Shown: positions 24,666 to 32,776 of the stretch, piece after piece
Numbering within the stretch: position 1 is the stretch's first letter
Layout of the letters: each line of letters starts with the position of its first letter
From: JBAWXE01 sp037144255
GTDB taxonomy: Bacteria > Bacteroidota > Bacteroidia > Chitinophagales > Chitinophagaceae
Assembly: GCA_037144255.1 (NCBI GenBank)
Contig: JBAWXE010000017.1
Location: 1-35,604 of the forward strand
DNA length: 35,604 nt
Direction: 5' to 3'
The notes under the pieces: generated by a model
What the model was told of the DNA's origin: nothing
Database searches by the model: none
The model's input: only the letters and a program-made list of their open reading frames with translations
Translations under genes and position numbers: made by a program

Positions 24666-24764
24666 AAAAGCACAACAAAAGCACAACGATAGCACAATAA
24701 AAGCACAACGAATGCACAACGAAAGCACAACGAAAGCACAATGAAAGCACAATGAAAGCACAAT
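24666..24764 (+). repeat. Nine tandem 11-bp units, consensus GAAAGCACAAY
   Basis: Nine head-to-tail 11-bp units without gaps. The first four vary at the first base (AAAAGCACAAC, GATAGCACAAT), the last four are GAAAGCACAAC once or twice and GAAAGCACAAT three times. The core GCACAA is invariant in all nine. The 11-bp period places every unit on the same face of the helix. Not a multiple of three and no coding frame, so not protein-coding. Confidence 0.92.
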
Positions 24765-24841
24765 TGATTTTTGCGTTAGTCTCTCATATAATTAAATGTG
24801 CTGCATATGTTCCCTACTCCATTCTGAATGACCACATTCAT

Positions 24842-24860
24842 CACATTCCCCTTGAATGTG
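24842..24860. promoter_or_regulatory. Perfect inverted repeat upstream of the carA promoter
   Basis: CACATTC (24842-24848), 5-nt spacer, GAATGTG (24854-24860). A further CACATTC lies at 24833-24839. The site is 34 nt upstream of the -7 box, so it is better placed for a DNA-binding regulator than for an RNA attenuator. Confidence 0.45.
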
Positions 24861-24893
24861 TATAATTTTTCGGCCAACTTTTATCATTTGGTT

Positions 24894-24901
24894 TAAATTT
24901 G
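24894..24901 (+). promoter_or_regulatory. -7 box for carA
   Basis: TAAATTTG followed by C matches TAnnTTTG(C). The ATG at 24908 is 6 nt away, the same near-leaderless layout as rimM. Confidence 0.5.
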
Positions 24902-24907
24902 CACATT

Positions 24908-26020
24908 ATGCCTGCTGCAACAACTGTTACACATCCCGCCTGGCTCTTACTCGAAGACGGCACTCTATTGAAAGGAAGATCTTTTGGAGCCAAAGGTACC
25001 GGTGGCGGAGAAATATGTTTCAATACCGGAATGACCGGCTACCAGGAAGTATTTACCGACCCATCTTATACCGGACAAGTGCTCATCATGAACAATGCAT
25101 ACATAGGCAACTATGGGGTACTGGCCACCGATGTTGAGAGCGATAGGGTAACTATCAATGCACTGATCTGCAAGAATCTGTCTGCACGTTATTCTCGCAT
25201 GATGGCCGATGACAGTCTGGATGACTATCTGATAAAGAACAATATAGTAGGTATAGCAGATGTAGATACTCGTGCTCTCGTACAACATGTACGTAGCAAG
25301 GGTGCAATGAACTGTGTAATATCGTCTGTAATAAGTGATGAGGCAGGGCTGAAAGCAGAACTGGCCAAGATACCTAATATGGAGGGGTTGGAACTATCGT
25401 CACAAATAAGTACTAAAATTCCTTACACACTGGGTTCGCCTAATGCACCTATACGCATAGCTGTGCTGGACTTTGGTGTAAAGAAACATATACTGGAATG
25501 TCTGGTACAGCGCAATGCGCATGTAAAAGTATTCCCTGCTAAAACAGATGTAGCCACAATGCAGGAGTTTCATCCGCATGGTTATTTTGTATCTAATGGT
25601 CCCGGCGATCCTGCATCTATGGGTTATGCCATCAGTACAGTAAAAGATATACTAGGCACAGGCAAACCGTTGTTTGGTATATGTCTAGGGCATCAGCTAC
25701 TGGCATTGGCCAATGGTATCAGCACCTTCAAGATGCACCATGGTCATCGCGGTCTGAATCATCCGGTAAAGAATCTGATAACAGGTAAGGCAGAGATCAC
25801 TACGCAAAATCATGGTTTCGGTGTGCAGCCTGAGTCAGTAAAAAATGCTGATCATATAGAAGTAACACATGTGAATCTGAACGATAATTCAATAGAGGGT
25901 ATACGTATGAAGAACTATCCTGCATTCTCTGTACAATATCATCCTGAGAGTACACCGGGCCCGCACGATAGTCGTTACCTCTTCGATGATTTCTTGCAGA
26001 TGGTAGAAAAGAGCATGTAG
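24908..26020 (+). CDS. carA: Carbamoyl-phosphate synthase small (glutaminase) subunit
   Basis: A 370-residue subunit that hydrolyses glutamine and passes ammonia to CarB for carbamoyl phosphate, the entry to pyrimidine and arginine synthesis. The N-terminal CarA domain (about 9-150) has LLLEDGTLLKGRSFGA and FNTGMTGYQEVFTDPSY; the class I amidotransferase domain has Cys259 in GICLGHQLLALA and His345/Glu347 in YHPESTPGP. The frame opens at TTG 24899, inside the promoter, so ATG 24908 is used. carB is not adjacent in this window. The complex upstream region suggests regulation. Confidence 0.96.
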   Translation: MPAATTVTHPAWLLLEDGTLLKGRSFGAKGTGGGEICFNTGMTGYQEVFTDPSYTGQVLIMNNAYIGNYGVLATDVESDRVTINALICKNLSARYSRMMADDSLDDYLIKNNIVGIADVDTRALVQHVRSKGAMNCVISSVISDEAGLKAELAKIPNMEGLELSSQISTKIPYTLGSPNAPIRIAVLDFGVKKHILECLVQRNAHVKVFPAKTDVATMQEFHPHGYFVSNGPGDPASMGYAISTVKDILGTGKPLFGICLGHQLLALANGISTFKMHHGHRGLNHPVKNLITGKAEITTQNHGFGVQPESVKNADHIEVTHVNLNDNSIEGIRMKNYPAFSVQYHPESTPGPHDSRYLFDDFLQMVEKSM

Positions 26021-26088
26021 CAGCCGTTTATAGGTACTGTGGGGTTTACGAACCGTAATTTTTACTTTCACTTTTTTGATTTTTAGAA

Positions 26089-27048
26089 ATGACCAAAGAA
26101 AAAATACTGATCGTAGGTGCTTGCGGACAAATAGGCGTAGAGCTGACACTGGCACTGAGAAAACTATATGGTAACAGTAATGTAATAGCTACTGATATAC
26201 GAGAAGAACATCCACTGCTTACCGGTACCGGCCCATACATCACACTGAATGCTATGGACGGTGCAGCCATGCTGGCCATAGTGAAGAAAGAAGGTATCAC
26301 ACAAATATATTTGCTGGCAGCACTGCTTTCTGCCACCGGCGAGAAAGACCCTAAGCGTGCCTGGGATATCAATATGCAGAGCCTGACCATAGTACTGGAC
26401 ATAGCTGTTCAAGAGAAACTGAACAAAGTATACTGGCCTAGTTCTATAGCAGTATTTGGCCCTACTACACCTAGAGATAATACCCCTCAACAAACCGTAA
26501 TAGAGCCGCGCACCGTATATGGTATCAGTAAGTATGCAGGCGAATTGTGGTGTCAATATTATAACCAACGTTACGGACTGGATGTGCGCAGTATACGCTA
26601 CCCGGGCCTTATAAGCTGGAAGAGTGAACCCGGTGGCGGCACTACCGACTATGCAGTAGAGATCTACCATCAGGCATTGAAGACAAGTAAGTACACTTGT
26701 TTCCTAGCAGAGAATACCTACCTGCCTATGATGTATATGGATGATGCTATACGTGCTACCATAGAACTGATGGAATCGCCGATAGAGAAAATGAGAACAC
26801 GTATGTCTTACAACATAAGTGCCATGAGTTTCTCTCCTAAAGAAATAACAGCTGCTATACAACAGCATATCCCCGATTTCAAGATAGACTATGCACCAGA
26901 TTTCCGCCAGCAGATAGCAGACGGATGGCCTAAGAGCATAGACGATCTGGCTGCCCGCAACGACTGGGGTTGGAAACCTGACTTCGATCTGAACCGTATG
27001 TCGAAGGATATGCTTACCCGCCTGAAAGAGAAGATGCAGTTAGTATAA
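26089..27048 (+). CDS. tdh: SDR-type L-threonine 3-dehydrogenase
   Basis: A 319-residue extended short-chain dehydrogenase. Rossmann motif GACGQIG at 10-16, Ser118/119 in WPSSIAVFG, catalytic Tyr144 and Lys148 in YGISK, and the substrate segment PGGGTTDYAVEIY. The last string and the overall likeness to GalE with a 310-320 residue length are typical of the epimerase-like threonine dehydrogenases of Bacteroidota, which oxidise L-threonine to 2-amino-3-ketobutyrate with NAD+. A different NAD-dependent epimerase activity cannot be excluded by sequence alone. It follows carA and is 24 bp before the sirtuin, likely co-transcribed with the latter. Confidence 0.88.
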   Translation: MTKEKILIVGACGQIGVELTLALRKLYGNSNVIATDIREEHPLLTGTGPYITLNAMDGAAMLAIVKKEGITQIYLLAALLSATGEKDPKRAWDINMQSLTIVLDIAVQEKLNKVYWPSSIAVFGPTTPRDNTPQQTVIEPRTVYGISKYAGELWCQYYNQRYGLDVRSIRYPGLISWKSEPGGGTTDYAVEIYHQALKTSKYTCFLAENTYLPMMYMDDAIRATIELMESPIEKMRTRMSYNISAMSFSPKEITAAIQQHIPDFKIDYAPDFRQQIADGWPKSIDDLAARNDWGWKPDFDLNRMSKDMLTRLKEKMQLV

Positions 27049-27072
27049 TATCCTTTTATAATCTTGCACGTT

Positions 27073-27759
27073 ATGGCTAAGCCTATAATGGTAGTACTCA
27101 CAGGTGCCGGCATTAGTGCCGAGAGTGGCTTGCGTACTTTCAGAGATAGTGATGGACTATGGGAAGGATATAATATAGAAGATGTGGCCACTCCACGCGC
27201 CTGGCACCGTGATCCGCAACTGGTACTTGATTTCTACAATATGCGCCGTAAAGGAGTGCTGGAAGCTGAGCCTAATGCTGCACACAAAGCACTAGCTGCA
27301 TTAGAAGTGCATTATGATGTGCGCATTGTTACCCAAAACATAGATGACCTACATGAGCGAGCGGGTAGTACCAATGTACTACACCTGCATGGAGAGATAT
27401 TCAAGATGCGCAGCGAGCGAAATGAACATATACAATATCCCATAAAAGGTGACATACAACTTGGTGATACTGCTGAAGATGGTGCACAGTTGCGTCCACA
27501 TATAGTATGGTTTGAAGAACCTGTACCTATGATAGAAGCTGCTATCCCTATTATGGATAGTGCAGCTGTTTTTGTACTGGTGGGTACATCGCTGGTAGTA
27601 TATCCTGCAGCGGGTTTGGTAGACTATGTAAGACCCGAAGTGCCCAAGTATGTAATAGATAAGAAGATACCTCCTGTGAGTCGTTACCGAAATGTGATAC
27701 CTATAGAAAGCACCGCTACAGAAGGTATGATACAACTAAAAGATCTTCTTCTTAAATAG
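27073..27759 (+). CDS. cobB: Sir2 family NAD-dependent deacylase lacking the zinc cysteines
   Basis: A 228-residue class III (SIRT5/CobB-like) sirtuin that would remove acyl groups from lysines using NAD+. GAGISAESGLRTFRD at 11-25, the acyl-specific Tyr55/Arg58 in FYNMRR, QNIDDLHERAG at 88-98, catalytic His106 in HLHGE, and LVGTSLVVYPAAG near 180. The region between HLHGE and LRPHIVWF, where CobB has two Cys pairs binding zinc, has no cysteine; the whole protein has none. The ATG at 27073 is preferred to a TTG at 27064. Its end overlaps the end of the convergent glycosyltransferase frame by 24 bp. Confidence 0.92.
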   Translation: MAKPIMVVLTGAGISAESGLRTFRDSDGLWEGYNIEDVATPRAWHRDPQLVLDFYNMRRKGVLEAEPNAAHKALAALEVHYDVRIVTQNIDDLHERAGSTNVLHLHGEIFKMRSERNEHIQYPIKGDIQLGDTAEDGAQLRPHIVWFEEPVPMIEAAIPIMDSAAVFVLVGTSLVVYPAAGLVDYVRPEVPKYVIDKKIPPVSRYRNVIPIESTATEGMIQLKDLLLK

Positions 27760-28950
27760 AGGAAGGTGTATATCAGATAGCCTTAGTGATATTACATAGA
27801 TGAGGGCAGGAAGCAGTTGATTCATTACCCTGTCTTGCGATGTGTTCAGGTGCCAGTCCAGACCTTGTGGTGTGATCACATATACCATCATATAACCCAA
27901 TAAGCATAGCAGTATCAGCCACATCTGTTTGTGTGGCATTTGTCTTTTGATAATGCTTACCAAGATGTACAAGTAGAATGCATAGGCAGCGACTCTGAAT
28001 TTCTCTTGTACATTCTTACAGAAGTATTGGTATATGAGTTGGTACCTATCTGCTGATGTCAAGAGCTTTAGGGTATCATGACCTTGTTTGCTTACTATGT
28101 CATTGGCACCTGCATAGCCTATTTTGAATATCGATACAGCCAATAACGGTAAGGCTATACCGGCAATAGTATATTTGATATGAGCTTTGTTAAATAACAG
28201 TGGTAGATAGAATAGCATGTAGAGGAAGGCGAGCATGATACCCTCGTTCTTGGTCCACATACAGCAGCCAATAAAGAACGCCGCTAGGGTGATGTACTTC
28301 TTGTCTGATAAATGGTTTGCACATATAAGTGCAGTCAGAAAAAAGAAACTCAGCAGTATATCTGCATACTGAGATACACCTTGGTACAAGTAGAAAGTGT
28401 TCTGTGTAAAGTAGATCAAGACTAGAGTTGCTACTACTAGGTTCTTTTTGAGGTTCTCTACAAATATCAATACAGGTATAGATAATGTAAGGAATATACT
28501 GACTGTAAAGGGTATCAATAGTATGCCACGATGTGCACATAGACGTATACAAAATCCAAGGAATGAAGGCAGCCCTAAAGGGTAGTCGGGGTGGTCGTTC
28601 TCAACATTGCCTTGAAAAGTACGGGACTATATTTGCCCATCTGCCAGATAATGGGCGCGGTGGTTCCAAAGTGCCCATGCATCCCAGCCACCATACTTAG
28701 AGGCTAAGGGATAGGAGTTGTATACCATCAGAGACATGCAGATGGCCAGTATAGTAAGCTGCCACCAAGGTAGCTTGTTAATAGCGTTGTTGTCTGCCCA
28801 TAGCCACTTGAATACAGCTACAAGTGATAGTGCTATTATAGGCACTATCAACACAAAGGACAGATGTATTATCAGTAATAAAAAGTACATGATACTACAG
28901 CAACCCATAGCCATACCTAAGAACAATATGATTCTATTGGACGCTTGCAT
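27736..28950 (-). pseudogene. Membrane glycosyltransferase-like (GT-C fold) gene interrupted by an in-frame TAG
   Basis: Two open segments, 28627-28950 (107 residues) and 27736-28623 or so, are in the same frame and separated only by a TAG at 28627-28629. Reading through gives about 404 residues with some ten hydrophobic helices. The N-terminal piece has YGGWDAWALWNHRAHYL, like the first external loop with the catalytic Asp of GT39/ArnT-type enzymes; just past the stop is HPDYPLGLPSFLGF, another hallmark of those proteins. Each half alone lacks one hallmark. A Trp codon (TGG) changed to TAG by one transition would explain it. It could be a true nonsense mutation or a sequencing error. TAG is an ordinary stop elsewhere in this window, so recoding is unlikely. 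Confidence 0.75.
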
Positions 28951-28953
28951 AGT

Positions 28954-29328
28954 TTACTTACAACTTAATATATAGTGATCGATAGAGTCTTTATTTTCCC
29001 ATAGTATTCTGCGAGAGCCTATTAGCGAATGCAGTACAGAGTCATTTTCTTGTAGGCTGATGATGGTCAAAAGGGTATCGCAGGGGCTGGTACAAAAGGA
29101 TACTTGATGACTGACAAGTAGATATCGGCTCATAGCATGGCTGTGTTCCAATGCCTGCGATTCATTGTAGTTGATACGTGTATGGGGTTTCAGTACATGA
29201 GCTATACCGGATAGGCCTTTGCGCAACTGGTCAGCTTCTTTATACTCAGTATTGTTCTTTCTGCTATGGAGAAACACAGCCACCATTGCAGATAATAAGA
29301 GGAGTATTACAAGAGTCACGCTTTTCAT
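28954..29328 (-). CDS. Membrane-anchored protein of unknown function
   Basis: A 124-residue protein: an N-terminal hydrophobic anchor (about 4-21) followed by a polar, mostly helical domain of about 100 residues with a Cys pair in FCTSPCDTLL and a final Cys at the penultimate position. No domain recognised. It sits 3 bp before the glycosyltransferase-like gene and 19 bp after the Cdd1-like gene, so it is in the ftsY operon. It may work with the following membrane protein; that is an inference from spacing only. Confidence 0.7.
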   Translation of the reverse strand: MKSVTLVILLLLSAMVAVFLHSRKNNTEYKEADQLRKGLSGIAHVLKPHTRINYNESQALEHSHAMSRYLLVSHQVSFCTSPCDTLLTIISLQENDSVLHSLIGSRRILWENKDSIDHYILSCK

Positions 29329-29347
29329 GTGAAACTAAATTAATACT

Positions 29348-29620
29348 TCACTTCCAATTCCACCATTTTAATTTTTCGGGGTCTCTTTTTTCAGGAGGCG
29401 TATCGGCATAGTACACTGCACAACGGAAAACATAGAGCAGGCAAGGATCTTGTACAACACCGGCAAACTTGTTGCTGGCATCGTATAGATCTTGCGGGTC
29501 TTTATACTTTAATTGAGATACAGAAGTATATCCAATATTCCAGAGGTCATTAGCAATTGAGATACCCACACCGGGAATTTGGCGAAGATCTTTTATGGCT
29601 AGCTCTTTGGTAGTGGCCAT
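29348..29620 (-). CDS. Helix-hairpin-helix protein of the Cdd1 ('pathogenicity locus') family
   Basis: A 90-residue protein. The helix-hairpin-helix segment is LRQIPGVGISIANDLWNIGY (about 12-31), followed by the family strings DPQDLYDASNKFAG, QDPCLLYVFRCAVYYAD and a Trp-rich tail (KWWNWK). This matches the small Cdd1-like proteins, whose HhH would bind DNA or another nucleic acid non-specifically; no function has been firmly assigned. It is 11 bp downstream of ftsY in the same operon. Confidence 0.85.
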   Translation of the reverse strand: MATTKELAIKDLRQIPGVGISIANDLWNIGYTSVSQLKYKDPQDLYDASNKFAGVVQDPCLLYVFRCAVYYADTPPEKRDPEKLKWWNWK

Positions 29621-29631
29621 AGTGAAAAAAT

Positions 29632-30609
29632 TTAGGCCTGCAGGCTGAAAAGACTATCTACGAATTCTGCTTTGTTGAATATCTGCAAGTCTTCCATTTT
29701 CTCACCCACGCCTATATACTTTACCGGTATCTTGAATTGGTTGGCAATAGCCAATACCACACCACCTTTAGCAGTGCCATCCAGTTTGGTAATTGCAATG
29801 GCAGTAACATCAGTAGCTGCAGTGAATTGTTTGGCTTGTTCTATAGCATTCTGTCCGGTGCTGCCATCCAGTACCAGCAGTACTTCGTGTGGGGCATCTG
29901 GCATTTTCTTAGCGATGACACGGCGAATCTTGCCCAGTTCATCCATCAGGTAAGACTTATTGTGTAAGCGGCCTGCTGTATCTATTATTACCACATCTGC
30001 CTCGCGCGCCATGGCACTTTGTACCGCATCGAAAGCTACGGAACTAGGGTCGCTGCCCATTTCTTTCTTAACGATAGGTACACCTACACGCTCACTCCAA
30101 ATAGTCAGTTGGTCTACAGCTGCAGCACGGAAAGTATCAGCCGCACCCAGTACTACACTTTTACCATGTTTTTTAAAATTATAGGCCAGTTTACCGATGG
30201 TAGTGGTTTTGCCTACACCATTTACACCTACAACAAGAATTACATATGGTTTTTTACCCGCTGGCAGGTCGAAAGTTTCGAATTGGTTATTATCAGCAAT
30301 TGTGAGCATTCCCATGATCTCTTCCTGCAAGATTCGGTTGAGTTCTGATGTACCCAGATATTTGTCCTTAGCAACACGGTCTTCAATACGTTTGATGATA
30401 GCAACAGTAGTATCTACACCTACGTCGGCACCTACCAGAGCTTCTTCTACCTGGTCAAGAACCTCTTCGTCCACCTTGTCTTTACCGGCAATCGCTTTGG
30501 TGATCTTTGAAAAGAAACCTTCTTTAGTTTTTTTCAGCCCTTGGTCCAGAGCTTCCTTCTGTTCCTGTTGTTCCTTATTACGTTTGAAGAGTTTATCGAA
30601 AAAACCCAT
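29632..30609 (-). CDS. ftsY: Signal recognition particle receptor FtsY
   Basis: A 325-residue SRP GTPase that docks ribosome-nascent chains with SRP at the membrane. N domain at about 20-100; G domain with the P-loop GVNGVGKTT, the DTFRAAAVDQL insertion motif, DTAGRLHNK (G3), TKLDGTAKGG (G4) and GVGEKMEDLQIFN (G5). The acidic A domain is almost absent (short charged MGFFDKLFKRNKEQQEQKE), as usual in Bacteroidota. First gene of the minus-strand run toward 27736. Confidence 0.97.
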   Translation of the reverse strand: MGFFDKLFKRNKEQQEQKEALDQGLKKTKEGFFSKITKAIAGKDKVDEEVLDQVEEALVGADVGVDTTVAIIKRIEDRVAKDKYLGTSELNRILQEEIMGMLTIADNNQFETFDLPAGKKPYVILVVGVNGVGKTTTIGKLAYNFKKHGKSVVLGAADTFRAAAVDQLTIWSERVGVPIVKKEMGSDPSSVAFDAVQSAMAREADVVIIDTAGRLHNKSYLMDELGKIRRVIAKKMPDAPHEVLLVLDGSTGQNAIEQAKQFTAATDVTAIAITKLDGTAKGGVVLAIANQFKIPVKYIGVGEKMEDLQIFNKAEFVDSLFSLQA

Positions 30610-30802
30610 GTTGGTTGTTTTGGGAGTTGCGAATTTACTGAATTAAAAAGAAAGAAGCTTGTCTATTACAAGTAAGAGGATAATATAGCGAATATATCAA
30701 CTATTGATATTTTGATAGTACTACACATATAGTATAATATATATATAATTATAGGACAACTATCCTTTCATTTAAAGAATTAAATAAGGGTCCTGAGTTA
30801 TC

Positions 30803-30810
30803 TATTTTTG
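30803..30810 (+). promoter_or_regulatory. Candidate -7 box before the VOC gene
   Basis: TATTTTTG matches TAnnTTTG, about 45 nt ahead of the ATG at 30856, in a very A+T-rich 246-bp gap. No -33 match. Confidence 0.35.
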
Positions 30811-30855
30811 TTTTATCAGGTATATTGCCTGTACTTTATTCTAAATCATTTCAGC

Positions 30856-31626
30856 ATGTCTTTTGTTTTTGAACCCATATTAGGAGAAATATCAGCACTT
30901 ACTATTAGCAGCCCAGACTTGGACAAATCATTATCCTTTTATAAGCAACTAGGGTTCAAGGAGATCATGCGATTTGATTTTCCATTCCCATGGATACAAA
31001 TAACAGATGGTGCATTATTGATCATGCTGAAGAAGAGCGATAATCCATATATAGCGTTGACCTACTATGTAAAGAATATAGAGAGTTTGGTGTCTACATT
31101 AGAAGCAAAGGGTGTCAATATTTATGAAAAGCCTACACCATCGGACATGGTGAAAAGGCACTTAATAAAATCGCCTGATGGGGTCAATATTAGTTTGGTG
31201 ACTTATATGGAAGGGTTTCAACAACCAGCAGGACCTACCATGTTGACCATGCCACAAACAGATTATTTTAATCCGGACAAGTATGTTAATAAAGCGTGTG
31301 GAATGTTCGGTGAATTTGCTCATCCTGTAATAGATATGAATGCTTCGATCGCGTTTTGGGAATTATTGGGTTTTAAAGTGTTGTCAAAATTTGAAAGCCC
31401 TTATCCATGGGCTATTATATCTGATGGGTTGAGTGTAGTAGGGCTGCATCAGTCTACCCATTTCTCATATCCTGCAATGACCTTTTTTGCTTCTGATATG
31501 TTAGATAAAATAGAAGCTATCAAAGCAAGTGGTATAGATTGTTACGATGAGTCGCGAGGTGCCGGAAATTTGATACTTACTACACCGGAACAGCAACATA
31601 TTTTCCTCTTTAAAATGGGCATGTAA
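30856..31626 (+). CDS. VOC family protein with two glyoxalase-like domains
   Basis: A 256-residue protein made of two vicinal-oxygen-chelate domains. Domain 1 (about 8-125) begins EISALTISSPDLDKSLSFYKQLGF and ends SPDGVNISLV; domain 2 (about 150-255) begins HPVIDMNASIAFWELLGF and ends TTPEQQHIFLFKMG. Both keep the SxxFYxxLGF pattern. The usual metal-binding His/Glu set is incomplete (His in HPV of domain 2 only), so catalytic activity and substrate cannot be read. The frame opens at 30808 with TTG, but ATG 30856 (MSFVFEPILG) fits better. Monocistronic as far as can be seen; codon use is A+T-richer than its neighbours. Confidence 0.85.
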   Translation: MSFVFEPILGEISALTISSPDLDKSLSFYKQLGFKEIMRFDFPFPWIQITDGALLIMLKKSDNPYIALTYYVKNIESLVSTLEAKGVNIYEKPTPSDMVKRHLIKSPDGVNISLVTYMEGFQQPAGPTMLTMPQTDYFNPDKYVNKACGMFGEFAHPVIDMNASIAFWELLGFKVLSKFESPYPWAIISDGLSVVGLHQSTHFSYPAMTFFASDMLDKIEAIKASGIDCYDESRGAGNLILTTPEQQHIFLFKMGM

Positions 31627-31734
31627 ATACGGAAGGAATGTGCATATATGAATGATTGGAGTTGTCCGTATTGGAAACAGGTCGCTTACTGCTAAGTAAA
31701 TTGATTACAATTAATAAATAGTATTTAGTTTAAC

Positions 31735-32529
31735 TTATTTCTTTTTATTAGTTTTTCTTTTAGCTATAGTGATAGGAGCATCAGTATATGAAGCCTCTTC
31801 AGTTTTGGTGGAATGAGCTACAAGACCATTTAATTTGTTGATCTCTTCTTGTGTTAGGTAACGCCACTTGCCGGGCTTTAGATCACCCAACAAGACATTC
31901 ATGATACGTACCCGTATCAGTTTTGTAACATCGTAACCCAGATATTCGCACATGCGGCGTATTTGCCTGTTAAGCCCTTGGGTAAGAATGATGCGAAACT
32001 TTTTATTCCCCTCCTGACGCACGAAACATTTGCTGGTAACCGTATCCAGTATAGGGATCCCGCTAACCATTTTGCGAATGAATTCGGGTGTGATAGCCTT
32101 GTCTACTGTAACGATATATTCTTTCTCATGATTGTTGCTGGCACGTAAAATTTTATTGACAATGTCCCCGTCATTTGTAAGAAAGATCAAGCCTTCTGAT
32201 TCTTTATCGAGTCGCCCAATGGGGAAAATGCGTTTTGGGTAATTGATAAAATAGATAATATTGGTTTTGTCTTTAGGATCAGTAGTAGAAGTGACGCCAA
32301 CAGGTTTATTTAAAGCTATATAGATAGCTTTCTTCATTGTTTTGATAGGCTCACCGTCAATTTCTACTACATCGCCCGGAGATACTTTATTGCCTAATAA
32401 TGCCAATTCACCATTGATAGTGACACGAGCTTGTGCTATCAGTTTATCAGCCTCTCTGCGAGAGCAAAAGCCTGATGAGCTGATGTATTTATTGATACTG
32501 AGTGATTCGTTATTATCTGTGGTTTTCAC
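31735..32529 (-). CDS. rluF: RluF-type 23S rRNA pseudouridine synthase
   Basis: A 264-residue RsuA-family enzyme. S4 RNA-binding domain at about 11-57 (INKYISSSGFCSRREADKLI), then the catalytic domain with Asp108 in PIGRLDKESEGLIFLTNDGD. The string QGLNRQIRRMCEYLGYDVTKLIRVRIMN is the RluF signature (pseudouridine 2604 of E. coli 23S rRNA), distinguishing it from RluB/RluE. A Lys-rich tail of about 25 residues is added. Its start is 247 bp from the divergent Ig-domain gene. Confidence 0.92.
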   Translation of the reverse strand: MKTTDNNESLSINKYISSSGFCSRREADKLIAQARVTINGELALLGNKVSPGDVVEIDGEPIKTMKKAIYIALNKPVGVTSTTDPKDKTNIIYFINYPKRIFPIGRLDKESEGLIFLTNDGDIVNKILRASNNHEKEYIVTVDKAITPEFIRKMVSGIPILDTVTSKCFVRQEGNKKFRIILTQGLNRQIRRMCEYLGYDVTKLIRVRIMNVLLGDLKPGKWRYLTQEEINKLNGLVAHSTKTEEASYTDAPITIAKRKTNKKK

Positions 32530-32717
32530 AATTGTACTTTATGGTGCGAATGTAATACTGAAGCGTGTAGTATGGAGAATATATTAACTGACATGTTGCT
32601 ATTAATAAAAATATAAATAATGTAAATATATATTGTATCTAGTGTGTTTCAAGATGTATACTGATCTTAAGCCATTTTTATGCTTATTGAAATTATGATT
32701 ATTCACAATTATTATAT

Positions 32718-32766
32718 AAATTTGTTAATAAGTAGTTAATCAAGTTAATGATTGGTTAACAAATTT
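32718..32766. promoter_or_regulatory. 11-bp inverted repeat and four phased GTTAAY motifs
   Basis: AAATTTGTTAA (32718-32728) is exactly inverted as TTAACAAATTT (32756-32766). Within the span GTTAAT/GTTAAC starts at 32724, 32735, 32744 and 32755, spaced 11, 9 and 11 nt. It ends 10 nt before the ATG of the Ig-domain gene, so it could be an operator or a leader stem-loop. Confidence 0.45.
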
Positions 32767-32776
32767 GTTTTAAAAA

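Larger units (their letters stand above)
24374..24907. other. 534-bp intergenic region with iterated 11-mers and palindromes
   Basis: No gene supported. It holds, in order, an isolated AAAAGCACAAT (24606-24616), an ATTGAT-T-ATCAAT palindrome (24630-24642), CAAT-TAT-ATTG (24643-24653), an inverted ATTGTGCT (24650-24657), nine iterated 11-bp units (24666-24764), a CACATTC/GAATGTG hairpin (24842-24860) and the carA -7 box. This is the densest cluster of possible protein-binding sites in the window. Confidence 0.75.

Noticed and set aside
24421..24744. Plus-strand frame running into the 11-bp array
   Set aside because: It begins with TTG, ends in the array, and an 11-bp unit cannot keep a protein repeat in frame; no domain is visible.
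24666..24764. CRISPR array
   Set aside because: The units are 11 bp and contiguous with no spacers, and there are no cas genes in the window.
28627..28629. TAG read as a sense codon (recoding)
   Set aside because: TAG serves as the terminal stop of other intact genes here, such as the M13 peptidase and the SprT-like gene, and no recoding signal is seen.
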